A stretch of 64,000 bases of DNA from Fragum whitleyi (GCA_948146395.1 OX411543.1:51440017-51504016); one strand, 5' to 3'; positions 12,773 to 24,565 are shown, counted from the first letter of the stretch. The notes: a model not told the origin generated them from the letters alone. Numbers and translations: made by a program.

Positions 12773-13172
12773 TGTATAGAAATTGTATGCATATCTATTA
12801 AAGGAGGCTGATAAGTATCACTAATTTTGTATATCTTGGACTAAATAAACAATAGTAGATTACCCCCCCCCCCCCCCCCCCACTTGATTTCATTCAAAAC
12901 TTGCTCTTCTCGATTATTCATTTTTTTCTATTATCAATCAAATATCATTCACCTTGTCAATGGGCCAACTTATTTCTCGCCCACTTTCGGGTCGGGTGTA
13001 GACTGGTATCACTGTCGAATATCAGAATAGCCTATTCTAGGCTATTCTGATAGTCGATATGTGGACCAGTCTAGAGCTGGTAGCCCGCTTTCTGAAAGAC
13101 ACTCGGATGTTGCGGACAACATTACCCGCCCTGGGTCAGAAATAAGTTGGCCCATTTTCACGATCCTATCAG
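12773..13172 (-). mobile_element. Fam-A MITE, copy 6 (left-truncated, host of a nested element)
   Basis: Contains TATTAAAGGAGG, a C-homopolymer (about 12862-12882) replacing the right TTACCTCCC block, and ATTCACCTTGTCAA. It is interrupted at 12961-13154 and resumes with TTTTCACGAT. Confidence 0.75.
12961..13154. mobile_element. Nested palindromic MITE (TGGGCCAACTTATTTC TIR)
   Basis: Starts TGGGCCAACTTATTTCTCGC and ends CAGAAATAAGTTGGCCCA, 194 bp. A second inner palindrome is centred near 13038 (GAATAGCCTATTCTAGGCTA). It splits the end of a Fam-A MITE between CTTGTCAA and TTTTCACGAT. Confidence 0.85.
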
Positions 13173-13647
<475 letters not shown>

Positions 13648-13792
13648 CGAGATAGAGGAAAATACCAACGTAATAACTTTCTAAAACACCGGATCCCTAA
13701 GGATGCACGAATACTGAATATTTTGAAATAAATTTGAGATAAATTGTATTCAAACAGTGTAAGTAATGTGGATTATTGCTAAAAGCATGAAT

Positions 13793-13835
13793 AACCCTAG
13801 CGCTTTCGAAACTCAATGTTTCTTCATCAGGGGTT
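13793..13835 (-). ncRNA. Candidate hammerhead ribozyme, left Penelope copy
   Basis: On the minus strand: helix I strand AACCC (13831-13835), core CTGATGA, helix II GAAAC-ATTGA-GTTTC, core GAAA, a self-complementary GCGC helix III, the cleavage step TA, and helix I closing strand GGGTT (13793-13797). One extra A sits between CTGATGA and helix II. Minimal type I hammerheads with a very short helix III are known from Penelope-like elements and are thought to work as dimers. It is identical to the right-copy motif. Confidence 0.75.
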
Positions 13836-13950
13836 CAATGCGAACTGACAATAGAAATGCAAATGCAAATTGACGACCTGATATGAACAGCTGGCGAAAG
13901 TTGCTGGTCAGAAAAGTGCTTATTATCCGGGTCAAATTTGCCCTTGATGT

Positions 13951-15906
13951 TTATATGTCGTTTTTGTTTAATCCAAAGGGCTGGATCGTGTTAAGGCGCC
14001 TAATCCAATAGGTCTCCCGCGATTTACGTTGTTTGTCGCTCCATCTCGGGTTTGCTTCAATGCAACACAGGATAACATCGCTAAACGAGTGGCCGGCTTC
14101 GTTAAAGTGTTCTGCAACTGGAGACCTATTGAATCTGCGGGTTTTCCAGTCAGATCGGTGCAGATTGATACGCTTGTTGATCTGTTGCTTTGTTTCGCCG
14201 ACATATTGTTTGTGGCATACCGTACATGTCATGAAGTAAACAGCATTTGAAGTTTTGCAATTGTGTGAACCTCTAATTGCCGAAACAGCACCAAGAATCG
14301 ACTTGAAAGTAGGCGTTTCGTGCATGATGTTGCACGTTTGACACCTTGGTGTTTTACACGGGCCGGAAATTCCAAGAGAGTCATTGGTTGTTGCAGTACT
14401 TATTTTGGCTCTCACCAGTACGTCTCGAAGTGACTTGGGTCTTCGGTATGCGACAACTGGTTTCTCAGGAAACAGTCTGCTGAGTTTGCTGGAAGACTCA
14501 ATCTTGGACCAGTGTTTGTCTATTATTGAGTTAATGTTTGGCAGGTCAGGATGGTATGTCAGAACGAACGGAATTCTATCTGATTGCTGTACAACTTTGG
14601 TACCAAACAAGAGGTCATTTCGGTTTGCATCAGCAGCTCTTGCGATCGAGGTAGATATGACCTGCTTTGGGTAACCTCTGTTTTGTAAGTGTTGTAGCAG
14701 CTCTTTTGAGCGTTGTTCAAAGGTGCTATCTTGTGTACAGATCCTGCGAATCCGAAGGGCCAGACTGTAAGGGATGTTCCTCCAACAGTGTTTAGGATGG
14801 CAGCTAGTAGGGAGCAAGTATTGGTGTTTGTCTGTTGGTTTTGAATAAAGATCAACGTGAAGTTCGTTGCCATCCAGACATGATAAAGTGTCTAAAAAGA
14901 TGTGCTGTTCATTCGAAGTTTCAAAAGTAAACTTAATTGATGGATGGAAGTTGTTTGCAATAGTCTGGAATTCATTAAGTTTTTCCAGGCCGTGACACCA
15001 TTTCATGTCTATGTCGTCAATAAATCTTAGCCATGAAAACGGTTGGTATGGTACTGCCATAAGTAATTGGCGTTCCAGACGACCCATGAAGATATTGGCA
15101 TAAGAGGGTGCCATTTTTGTACCCATTGCTGTACCTTGAATTTGAAGGTAGTGTTTGCCATTAAACTCGAAGTTGTTGCACTTGAGGATAATTTTTAACA
15201 GTTCTACCAGGGTATCTGTTGGTGGATCTTTGATATCCCTTGTGCTCCAAACTTCTTTGCAGGCTGTAATGCCATCTTCGTGTGGTATATTGGTGTAAAG
15301 TGATGTCACGTCCATGGAGACCAATAGCGTATCATTTGGAATGGGTTCTGTTTCAATTTTACAGAGGTAGTCAGTGGTGTCTTNNNNNNNNNNNNNNNNN
15401 NNNNNNNNNNNNNNNNNNNNNNNNNNNNNNNNNNNNNNNNNNNNNNNNNNNNNNNNNNNNNNNNNNNNNNNNNNNNNNNNNNNNNNNNNNNNNNNNNNNN
15501 NNNNNNNNNNNNNNNNNNNNNNNNNNNNNNNNNNNNNNNNNNNNNNNNNNNNNNNNNNNNNNNNNNNNNNNNNNNNNNNNNNNTAATGTTCTTTATCCAG
15601 GACAACTACAGCCGATCCTTTATCGGCTGGTTTAATGATGATGTTATCGTTGTTTTTCAGTGATCGTAGGGCTTGTTTCTCTTGTTTAGTCAAATTGTCT
15701 TTAGATTTGTGGGATGTATGGTTCACAGCTATATCAGATTCTACATTATGTATGAAGGTCTCTAAGGCCACGGATTGCTTGGGTGGATCCCACGTACTTT
15801 TGCATTTAAATTTAGGGTATTTTTCAAAATCATCTTTTGAGGTTGGTGACGAAATTATATTGTCTACTGTGATGAGATCTTGGTGGGTAGAGATTGGAAT
15901 TGTCAA
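13951..15906 (-). CDS. Penelope-like polyprotein: reverse transcriptase plus GIY-YIG, with gap
   Basis: The N-terminal part has the family's [16 protein letters not shown] and [18 protein letters not shown] motifs. The 200-N gap falls where roughly 80-90 residues up to KDTTDYL are expected. Then come [12 protein letters not shown], the [18 protein letters not shown] loop and the catalytic RFIDDID (FxDD-type palm box). The linker has a CKTPRCQTC zinc-binding pattern. The C-terminus is a GIY-YIG-like nuclease ([16 protein letters not shown], then [13 protein letters not shown] and [11 protein letters not shown]), ending GLNKNDI. The frame is open throughout the known sequence. No start codon is assigned, because the true 5' end is lost at the inversion junction. 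It copies the element RNA into DNA at nicked sites. One residue differs from the right copy (F against L in YxMTC). Confidence 0.9.
   Translation of the reverse strand: MTIPISTHQDLITVDNIISSPTSKDDFEKYPKFKCKSTWDPPKQSVALETFIHNVESDIAVNHTSHKSKDNLTKQEKQALRSLKNNDNIIIKPADKGSAVVVLDKEHXXXXXXXXXXXXXXXXXXXXXXXXXXXXXXXXXXXXXXXXXXXXXXXXXXXXXXXXXXXXXXXXXXXXDTTDYLCKIETEPIPNDTLLVSMDVTSLYTNIPHEDGITACKEVWSTRDIKDPPTDTLVELLKIILKCNNFEFNGKHYLQIQGTAMGTKMAPSYANIFMGRLERQLLMAVPYQPFSWLRFIDDIDMKWCHGLEKLNEFQTIANNFHPSIKFTFETSNEQHIFLDTLSCLDGNELHVDLYSKPTDKHQYLLPTSCHPKHCWRNIPYSLALRIRRICTQDSTFEQRSKELLQHLQNRGYPKQVISTSIARAADANRNDLLFGTKVVQQSDRIPFVLTYHPDLPNINSIIDKHWSKIESSSKLSRLFPEKPVVAYRRPKSLRDVLVRAKISTATTNDSLGISGPCKTPRCQTCNIMHETPTFKSILGAVSAIRGSHNCKTSNAVYFMTCTVCHKQYVGETKQQINKRINLHRSDWKTRRFNRSPVAEHFNEAGHSFSDVILCCIEANPRWSDKQRKSRETYWIRRLNTIQPFGLNKNDI
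15384..15583. other. Assembly gap of 200 N inside the left Penelope copy
   Basis: Exactly 200 N, probably a placeholder length. The known sequence resumes on the left at the codon pair for KD of KDTTDYL, the same place where the right arm of the inverted repeat begins. Confidence 0.99.
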
Positions 15907-15907
15907 T

Positions 15908-17356
15908 CTACCTTCATACGTGAAAGACACCACTGACTACCTCTGTAAAATTGAAACAGAACCCATTCCAAATGATACGCTATTGGTCTCCATGGACGTG
16001 ACATCACTTTACACCAATATACCACACGAAGATGGCATTACAGCCTGCAAAGAAGTTTGGAGCACAAGGGATATCAAAGATCCACCAACAGATACCCTGG
16101 TAGAACTGTTAAAAATTATCCTCAAGTGCAACAACTTCGAGTTTAATGGCAAACACTACCTTCAAATTCAAGGTACAGCAATGGGTACAAAAATGGCACC
16201 CTCTTATGCCAATATCTTCATGGGTCGTCTGGAACGCCAATTACTTATGGCAGTACCATACCAACCGTTTTCATGGCTAAGATTTATTGACGACATAGAC
16301 ATGAAATGGTGTCACGGCCTGGAAAAACTTAATGAATTCCAGACTATTGCAAACAACTTCCATCCATCAATTAAGTTTACTTTTGAAACTTCGAATGAAC
16401 AGCACATCTTTTTAGACACTTTATCATGTCTGGATGGCAACGAACTTCACGTTGATCTTTATTCAAAACCAACAGACAAACACCAATACTTGCTCCCTAC
16501 TAGCTGCCATCCTAAACACTGTTGGAGGAACATCCCTTACAGTCTGGCCCTTCGGATTCGCAGGATCTGTACACAAGATAGCACCTTTGAACAACGCTCA
16601 AAAGAGCTGCTACAACACTTACAAAACAGAGGTTACCCAAAGCAGGTCATATCTACCTCGATCGCAAGAGCTGCTGATGCAAACCGAAATGACCTCTTGT
16701 TTGGTACCAAAGTTGTACAGCAATCAGATAGAATTCCGTTCGTTCTGACATACCATCCTGACCTGCCAAACATTAACTCAATAATAGACAAACACTGGTC
16801 CAAGATTGAGTCTTCCAGCAAACTCAGCAGACTGTTTCCTGAGAAACCAGTTGTCGCATACCGAAGACCCAAGTCACTTCGAGACGTACTGGTGAGAGCC
16901 AAAATAAGTACTGCAACAACCAATGACTCTCTTGGAATTTCCGGCCCGTGTAAAACACCAAGGTGTCAAACGTGCAACATCATGCACGAAACGCCTACTT
17001 TCAAGTCGATTCTTGGTGCTGTTTCGGCAATTAGAGGTTCACACAATTGCAAAACTTCAAATGCTGTTTACCTCATGACATGTACGGTATGCCACAAACA
17101 ATATGTCGGCGAAACAAAGCAACAGATCAACAAGCGTATCAATCTGCACCGATCTGACTGGAAAACCCGCAGATTCAATAGGTCTCCAGTTGCAGAACAC
17201 TTTAACGAAGCCGGCCACTCGTTTAGCGATGTTATCCTGTGTTGCATTGAAGCAAACCCGAGATGGAGCGACAAACAACGTAAATCGCGGGAGACCTATT
17301 GGATTAGGCGCCTTAACACGATCCAGCCCTTTGGATTAAACAAAAACGACATATAA
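15908..17356 (+). CDS. Penelope-like reverse transcriptase plus GIY-YIG, 5' truncated
   Basis: Open from LPSYVKD to the TAA at 17354-17356, about 482 codons. It has [44 protein letters not shown] (catalytic Asp pair), a conserved [10 protein letters not shown] segment, [11 protein letters not shown] and the C-terminal GIY-YIG-like nuclease with [11 protein letters not shown] and [17 protein letters not shown]. The N-terminal third, including the IKPADKG region, is missing, so it cannot encode a full protein on its own. The open frame continues artificially upstream to 15635 by reading the antisense of the left copy; that part is not protein. Arms this similar imply recent duplication or an assembly fold-back. 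Confidence 0.9.
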   Translation, partial: LPSYVKDTTDYLCKIETEPIPNDTLLVSMDVTSLYTNIPHEDGITACKEVWSTRDIKDPPTDTLVELLKIILKCNNFEFNGKHYLQIQGTAMGTKMAPSYANIFMGRLERQLLMAVPYQPFSWLRFIDDIDMKWCHGLEKLNEFQTIANNFHPSIKFTFETSNEQHIFLDTLSCLDGNELHVDLYSKPTDKHQYLLPTSCHPKHCWRNIPYSLALRIRRICTQDSTFEQRSKELLQHLQNRGYPKQVISTSIARAADANRNDLLFGTKVVQQSDRIPFVLTYHPDLPNINSIIDKHWSKIESSSKLSRLFPEKPVVAYRRPKSLRDVLVRAKISTATTNDSLGISGPCKTPRCQTCNIMHETPTFKSILGAVSAIRGSHNCKTSNAVYLMTCTVCHKQYVGETKQQINKRINLHRSDWKTRRFNRSPVAEHFNEAGHSFSDVILCCIEANPRWSDKQRKSRETYWIRRLNTIQPFGLNKNDI

Positions 17357-17471
17357 ACATCAAGGGCAAATTTGACCCGGATAATAAGCACTTTTCTGAC
17401 CAGCAACTTTCGCCAGCTGTTCATATCAGGTCGTCAATTTGCATTTGCATTTCTATTGTCAGTTCGCATTG

Positions 17472-17514
17472 AACCCCTGATGAAGAAACATTGAGTTTCG
17501 AAAGCGCTAGGGTT
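17472..17514 (+). ncRNA. Candidate hammerhead ribozyme, right Penelope copy
   Basis: AACCC (17472-17476), CTGATGA (17477-17483), helix II GAAAC/GTTTC (17485-17489 with 17495-17499), GAAA (17500-17503), GCGC (17504-17507), TA (17508-17509) and GGGTT (17510-17514). Predicted cleavage is after the A at 17509. All the core bases I expect are present. The GCGC helix III can pair only poorly within one molecule but pairs perfectly between two. Confidence 0.75.
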
Positions 17515-17573
17515 ATTCATGCTTTTAGCAATAATCCACATTACTTACACTGTTTGAATACAATTTATCTCAA

Positions 17574-17577
<4 letters not shown>

Positions 17578-17648
<71 letters not shown>
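17578..17648. repeat. (TA)n microsatellite at the right Penelope 3' end
   Basis: A TA run followed by a T-rich tract (17647-17662). The left copy also ends against an AT run. Confidence 0.97.
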
Positions 17649-17661
<13 letters not shown>

Positions 17662-17662
17662 A

Positions 17663-18980
17663 TTATTCAACCAAGTTTACATTATCATATTATTTTAGAT
17701 GTCTATATCTACATTTTATAATATGTCACTTGTTTTATTTGGTTTGTTTGAACCGCGATATTGTGACCTTTGGAAAAAGATGGTCTTAAGTCCGAATCAG
17801 TAATATACAAAGTAATATTTTTTGGGGTTTTTTTTTATCTTAAACAAAAAATTCCCCCAAAGTGATTGAAAGATGTTATTGTTTAGAATAACCGTTAAGG
17901 TTTATTAGCTTTCTTCTATGCGTAGTTTGTTTTTAAAACAAAAATTCTTTTAATGTTTTAGTATTCTGCGTTATCAATGAACTGACAGGGCGGGACTTAG
18001 TCGTGACGTAGTTTCGCGAGTTAACTATTAAATATTTTGGGTTCATTGAAAAGTTAGTCGGCAATAATTGTGAACGCGTACAAATAACTGTATTCTCAAA
18101 ACCAAAAGGATTCACGAGCTTAGAGAAGGTAAACATATTTCACCGTTGGGTTACCAAAGCCTCGTAACTTCAGCTGGGACATGCTGAACTTACGAGGGTT
18201 TGGTTACCAGGCTATATGCTTTACGGTGTCACGTTTATTATGTCGATTATTTACAAGTTAATTATAACGAATAAAGGCTGATATACCTTAAACTTAGTCG
18301 CATCGACCCGTTACTTAGGCTCCGTACTGCCAGGGGAAAAACCATGGATTATACATGTAGTTCTGTTTATTCATATAACCATTTTTTGCTTTCAAAGTGT
18401 AAATGGATTTTCCAAGATTTTGAAGGTTGAAGGCTACTTTGAATCTTGGGCCAATTTGAGAAGGAATTGACATTTCAACACATCTTTTGAAATGATTTCA
18501 TTTGAGATACCTATAAGCTAGTAATATGGTTCACAATCAGCTGGTGTTCGGTAGTAGTGCTGATTTTCATAGTGCTAACTAACTCAGTTTGTGCAGTACC
18601 ATCGCCCATTGAAAAGATTTTTCAGATTTACCAAGGTTATGTCAATCGTCTTTTTATACTTAGTTTTGTAGATAACCAAATGAAAATATTTAATTGTCCT
18701 ACTTTAAACTAGAAAAGTCAAATGATTTAGTTCAATGCATGGATATTGGACCGTTATTTAAATAGATTACCGCCTTCGGTTGCGCAGTGGTTTCGAACAT
18801 GCCTGACACGCGAGCGGCCTTGGTTCAAATCCCAACGGATCATGTTTTTGTTACCTTCAGTTGACCTTTTTACTTTTGGACATTCATTTATAAAGGAAAC
18901 GTTCTTGGATAGCTTTCATATAGAGCTTACAATCTAATCTTGGAAAGCTGTATCGTCGGTGGTTAACCAAACGATAAAGT
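17663..18980. other. No gene; small palindrome and a tRNA-like segment
   Basis: At 18146-18213, GGTTACCAAAGCCTCGTAA and its near-complement form a 68-bp palindrome; a related sequence lies at 39771-39825. At 18771-18845 (+), GGTTGCGCAGTGG and GGTTCAAATCC resemble pol III A and B boxes. The arms do not give a clear cloverleaf, so I read this as a tRNA-derived SINE head or pseudo-tRNA. Nothing else is seen. Confidence 0.45.
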
Positions 18981-19405
18981 TACAATTAACAACATCGTGA
19001 AATTGACATTCATCTAGATCAAAACCATTCCAAACACTCGCTTGGCGCTCAATTCATTCCGAACACTGACTCAAACCATTCAAGAACGATCCAAGCTCAT
19101 CGAAAAAGATAGAATCAATAAATGCATTCAAACTAGATTAAAATAGAAAAAATCCACGATTTCTCTGACGAAATTTGATTTTGTAAAGGTATAACGGGTT
19201 CGCGAATTTATAGAAAGCTTTTCATTAAACATGTGTACATATTTCATTAAAGGGAGGTAATAAATATCGCTTATTTTGTTCAGGATTAACAAATTTAGCG
19301 ATATTGGATATCTCCCCTTAATTACACTCAAAATTCGCTCCACGCACTCTTTCAATTTCATTCCAAACTCATTCCAAATCATTCATTTTATCAGTTTAAC
19401 GATGA
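18981..19405 (-). mobile_element. Fam-A MITE, copy 7
   Basis: Begins TACAATTAACAACATCGTGA. The right end is decayed (TTTAACGATGAAATTAAG). The central AAAGGGAGGTAATAAATATC block and its partner are intact. Confidence 0.88.
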
Positions 19406-20086
19406 AATTAAGAGTATTTAAATTCGTTACTTTAGTATATTTACCGACCAACTTTTGAAAGAACACAAAGTATTGCAAAGTAATCTCTCCGAATTACATC
19501 ACGGCAAAACTACCCCCTGTCTTGTTAAATATAACGCGGACTCAATTTTCTCATGAGGAGTAAAAGCCCATTGGATAAGGGGAGAAAAAATTAAAAGTGA
19601 TTTTATAATTTTGATAAAGGAACATTTGATCGTATATAATAAAATAATGCATGTACATGTATATACCATTTGCCAAAATCTAAAGTTTCGAATAAAGTAT
19701 GAAGGCTTTCTTCATGTAAACCATTTCCCCTATGTCCTTTACTTTTGTTCACGAATGGGGCCCCTCAATTCTTAAGAGATGACAACCTACGTCATATTTT
19801 AGCAGAGCTGATGGAAAGGGGACATTTTGATCGGTTTATTTAGATATTGGAAAAAATAGACAGGACATCGATTGTACCACTCGGGTCATCTTTATATCGT
19901 TAGATTACTTCTAAAACTTCGTAGCGACAGATTGTATATAGCCGTAGTTTCCAGATTTTAGCAAAAAATCGATCATATGTAAAAAAAAAAAAACTTCATC
20001 CGGTATCGGTAAATATTATTGCAATACTCATTCATTGAATATAACAAGCAACAATCAGTGTTTTTGAAGCTCTAAACACAGTTTGA
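19406..20086. other. No gene seen
   Basis: Unassigned sequence with an A run at 19981-19993. Confidence 0.4.
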
Positions 20087-20109
20087 TACAGTTAAGAACA
20101 TGGTGAAAT
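20087..20109. mobile_element. Fam-A terminal fragment, copy 8
   Basis: Only one terminus, TACAGTTAAGAACATGGTGA, is left. It is cut by the following LINE tail. Confidence 0.6.
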
Positions 20110-20110
20110 A

Positions 20111-20356
20111 TTACAGACAGACAGACAGACAGATAAGTTTATTGAAAGATTTGTACAAAGTACATCATCGTTACAAAATATAATCACATTTATATATAAT
20201 ATATAGAAAAAAATACATATTTAACATGTCTAATATACAACTTGATCTACATAACCACTTATTTTCCTTAGGGTAATCAAATCTAACCGCAAAATATTAA
20301 TAGTATTTCAAATTTCTCCGAATGGACGTTAAGAGCCGTAAAATAAACTGGTTAAA
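20111..20356 (-). mobile_element. 3' end fragment of a LINE with (CTGT)n tail
   Basis: On the minus strand the fragment runs through TACTTTGTACAAATCTTTC to AATAAACTTAT and a CTGT tetranucleotide tail (20111-20131). An AATAAA close to a short tandem tail is typical of non-LTR retrotransposon 3' ends. No coding sequence remains. Confidence 0.6.
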
Positions 20357-20357
20357 G

Positions 20358-21800
20358 TACGAGGGTTGTCCCAAGAATTCGTGAACTTTTGCGATAACTT
20401 TTATTTTAAACGTCCGATGAAACTGAAAATTAGCAGTAATGTGGACTAATCATTTTCCTATATTCTGGTGTGACTACAGAGGGCTATTTTCGAGACTCGC
20501 GAAGATATGAATTAAAGCGTAACACTAGTAAATGGGTGTCGGCGCACGCTATTAACGTCGTTTTATAATACGTGAAACGTCGTTTCAAAACTGAATCAGT
20601 TCTTATCAAAGTAGCGTTCTTACCGGCCCTATATACTTGTTACAAAGAAAGAACCTATGTCAAAACATATCTAAAAGCATTGTTGATATAGACTTTTGTT
20701 ATGCATTCAATAAGATATTTGATTTTAAAACGATTTTCCCCAATCTTTTACGTGATTACGCACTATCGTATTTTTTTAACCCGATAATGGGTGAGTGAAG
20801 TAAATGCTTTTTATTATTATTATTATTATTACAAATCGTTATATCTTTAGACATTTCAAAAAAGGGAACTTTTATTGTGTTGTACAAACAGGAAATAAAT
20901 ATTTTGGTTTGTTTTGAATACCTTAGTATTACACTACCACTACCTTATTTCATCGAGATAGACTCACCAAAGAAATCTGGGATTTCGTGGAAACCGATCA
21001 TCTTTTGCTGCCAAAAGTGCATGCATATTTCTTTAAATTCTTAAATTCTTTATTAGCGCGACTCATGATCAAGTCATATCAAACTATACACTGCTGATTT
21101 ACTAACATGTATTCGCAGTTTCTGTATCCAACCAGGCGTTCTGATTGACGTTGCCGAAAACGTGTTTTATTCATTTATCGACGCTTTTCGCATTAGTTCT
21201 CCCTAAGTTGATCTTTTTTCCCGACATTCTTTAAGTCAATTTCACTTTTTTTACCTCGTTTATTTGTAAAAAGGAGTCTGCGGCACTAATAGTTACGGTC
21301 AAACCTTATTGCGAATTTTTTTATGGTCTGTAAAGGGCTTATTTTGCGATTCAGACCTAATTATGAACAAATTTGTGCGCCGAGCGTTCCGTTGACGTCG
21401 CCATTTTCACGCCGTTTGACTTGCACTCGGACAAAACAAAACGTCATAACTGCGCACTGCGTAATGTCATTTGTATTAAAATACACATGTGTTAACTCAA
21501 GAATTATCTGCTTTCAGCAATGGTTGTTTTATATCAAACTCCTCATTAATATTGAAATAAATGACGTTCAGACATCTACCATATAAGATTCGTATGTAAT
21601 GAATTTGACGTGCGCCGACCACCCCTACCGAGCGTGTCTGTTAAAGCTTTATATCTCACCATGACCATATCAAAATCGTAAAACATACACCAATCTGTTG
21701 CAAATTAGCGTGTTTTGTCAACTTAAGAAATTTAATTTAATTGGACGCTGGATTTTTGAATTATGGAAAAAGTTCACGAATTTCTGGGACAACCCTCGTA
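20358..21800. mobile_element. Non-autonomous TIR transposon of about 1.44 kb, TA target
   Basis: Between two TA dinucleotides (20358-20359 and 21799-21800) the ends read CGAGGGTTGTCCCAAGAATT and, inverted, CGAGGGTTGTCCCAGAAATT. Similarity recurs further in: GGGTGTCGGCGCACG near 20535 and its complement near 21610, so the inverted repeats may exceed 200 bp with divergence. The middle has no transposase frame. A TA target with these ends fits a Tc1/mariner-type element mobilised from elsewhere. Confidence 0.8.
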
Positions 21801-24565
21801 CACAACCCGTTGAACATGTGATTGCTCATGCATACACCGTGTTAAACGGGTGCGTGTAATCGATTTGTTTTTACTAACCAATTGCAAGTGATTGAGATAA
21901 CTGGATATATTCGTGTAACTGTGAAGTTTACGGCTCATTTTATGGAATAACATGTGTTTATTGTTTTTTAAGGATATGCTCTTGAATCCTCAACAAAACG
22001 AGTTATTGAATTTCAGATAAGTGTAATTTTAGCTTGACCTCTCTCTATGTATTTATAAACCGGTTTTGTAATAATTGTTGACTAATTTCAAATAGAACAT
22101 TTTCAACACAATGCTAATTTCTCTGTTAACATATAACATGGTTTGAAAAGGATAAAAAACAAGCAATTTCTCCTTTTCTCATTTAGTTTTTTTTTTTTCA
22201 ATTTAATGTATATATATTTTTTCAATTTACTAATGTAATTGCAGACACTTACTACTTTTATTTTTCAGCTTAGACTTAATTAAAATATTAATTTTTAAAT
22301 TTTCCAGAATATTAAACATTTCCGTATAGTGTTTAGAATTAAAAGACATACAATTTTCTTGAATGGCCTTCTTGCAGTAGGTACTCTTTATTGAAATTCT
22401 TTAATCATTTTTTTGTTCAATTTGAATTTTTTCTTTGTGGTTCCTTCCCTCTCTATTTTCAGATTACCTTGTAGCATCCAAACAGATTTTGAAGAAACAG
22501 CACAAAGGTGAGTGAAAGTAATACAATAAATAGATAAAAAAGTGCATTTTCATATTAGAATACATACATGTGATTAAAAATTATGCACTTCTGATGCAAC
22601 ACTTAAGGACCTTTGAACCTTATGCAAAACGAAAGGATAAGGATCAATAGGTCTGATAAAATTTTACTTGTTAACAATTAATAAGCACTGTAATTATTTG
22701 CACACAAGTTTGAAACATTGTTTATTATTTTTTTTTTTTTTTTTTCTAACATCATGGCTGCTTATTTGAATTTGGGTACAATAAAAAGAAGAAAAAAAGG
22801 ATCTGGCTAATAGATGCCTTTGATATAAACTGTGCATGCAAAGCAGCAATGCAGAATACCAACTGACTAGGCTCAATACATTTTTATTCATTTATACTCA
22901 ATACATTTTTACATAAATACTGAATGTATTCCTGACTTCAAAAATCACAAATACATTTTAATATATTTATTCATGGTTCCAAAAAACAATGAAAATGAAC
23001 AGTTTGACAGTGCTCTCAATAAGATCTGAAATCAGGAATTTTTGTAATTCCCAGTTGTAATTTCAGGAATTTTTTTACGAAGTAAGGAATTTTTACACCC
23101 CGCCTTCACCCCCCCCCCAACTTCCTTTTCCTGCACACTTTGTAAATGCTTGTTTTCTTGTTAAAATAAGTCTATCATTCTGGTTACTATTTTTTAAGAA
23201 TGAATGACTTCCAAGCATTAAGACTTCTAGCTTTCACTTGAAGCTATAGGTACGAGCTTTGGTTGCACTAGATCACATTTTATTATTTTCATTAGATCTA
23301 AATAAATTATGGAAACTAACATTAGGTCTGTGGGGTTTCTATTTAGAATCGGTCTTTAGATGTATCTTGCGCGGTGGCCCTAGGAAATTCGGCTTACTCA
23401 ACTTTTAGTTACGACGTTTTGGTATCCGGTGATTTTACGGACAATAATGCAACTTTATTTTTCTCGCCCTGTCGTTCAAAGGGTACGAACGTTCTAGGTA
23501 GTGTGCAATCAAATGTACGGGCAGTTTTATGTAAACTTATTTAAACTTACGCAGAATTATCTGAAGAAAATAAAAAAAAAACTTTGTCATTTCAAATCTC
23601 TCGTCAGACATATTGTTGCAGACAACTTGAATTACGTCATTGGGATTTTCCCGTGTTACCCGAAGATGCCGTATATAAACGAGGACAGTCGATTGACCTT
23701 TTCGGGAATGATTTCCGGTTGACTGGGTTACTGCCCCTAGATCTATCGATACTAGAGACAGGTATTTTACAAATTTTCGTAAGGTCATGTGACCCGGTAG
23801 TGACGTCATTTGATCAACGTTAAATTGAAGCTAGAAAATCGTAAAGCGTTTGATAGCGGATTTGCAACATGCAGTTGATCGAAATGCACGATGAATGCAG
23901 CGAAAAACAACAAACAATGAGTTGATAGTTTGTTTTTCTTTCGTATGTTTATCTCGTAAAGAGCATATTTATATAAGCAACAGAATTTCAGTCCTTCAAG
24001 TTTAAATAATGCCGCCAAATTTCAACGGATATCGACAAGCATGATGGGAAAATTCTTACGGTTTGTAATAACTTACTTGTCGTGAAAAACACACATCCAA
24101 TCAGATTGCCGTAAGATTTATACACTACCTGTTGTCTCTCACAGACAACGGAGTACCAGTTCATGATTTCCGGTAGCGTCTTTTTTCACTTCGGATAATT
24201 TATCCGTAGATCTATTGTTAGACTTTTAGAAAGTGAGATTTCAAAATTTTATCGGTCAGGGCTGTATGAATTACGTTTGATCTTACGAATATTCCCCTGA
24301 TTTGAATTCTGTTTGTTTCAAAAGGCCTTGCAACGGACTCTCGATCTGCATCCGACAAAGACAGGTTATGACAGAAGCGGTAATGGCGCGTCGCTAACCC
24401 GACAAGATTGCGTAATCAAAGACTAGATCTAGACAATCAATTACACCTCACGTTACACATGACTTGTTTTGGTCAGCTGCAATGTGTATGCTCGCGTTGA
24501 TTATCGATTTTTTGCACGCGTGGACTTACTTTGTAGACTTTATACGCTTAATTCGTAAAACGTCC
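21801..24565. other. Long stretch without repeats; one candidate microexon
   Basis: The least repetitive part of the window. At 22466-22510 (+) a TATTTTCAG acceptor, 45 open nucleotides in phase 1 at both ends (YLVASKQILKKQHK) and a GTGAGT donor form a textbook short exon. I found no companion exon. T runs lie near 22185-22199 and 22727-22745, and a C run near 23108. Otherwise nothing is seen. Confidence 0.35.

Larger units (their letters stand above)
15907..17577 (+). mobile_element. Penelope-like element, right copy, 5' truncated
   Basis: The plus-strand copy starts abruptly at LPSYVKDTTDYL (15908) next to the reversed N-terminal region of the left copy. It ends at CTCAAATTTTTATATA, where the TA microsatellite begins. 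Together the two copies form a head-to-head inverted repeat with arms of about 1.6 kb. Confidence 0.92.

Noticed and set aside
14029..14873. Antisense and shifted frames inside the left Penelope copy
   Set aside because: They are shadows of the reverse transcriptase/GIY-YIG frame, and the same shadows recur in the right copy.
15282..15635. Frames made largely of unknown residues
   Set aside because: They read through the 200-N gap.
15635..15907. N-terminal extension of the right Penelope frame
   Set aside because: It is the antisense of the left copy's N-terminal coding region joined in frame by chance at the inversion junction.
18771..18845. Possible tRNA gene
   Set aside because: A- and B-box-like words are present but I could not form a convincing acceptor stem or cloverleaf; SINE head or pseudo-tRNA is more likely.
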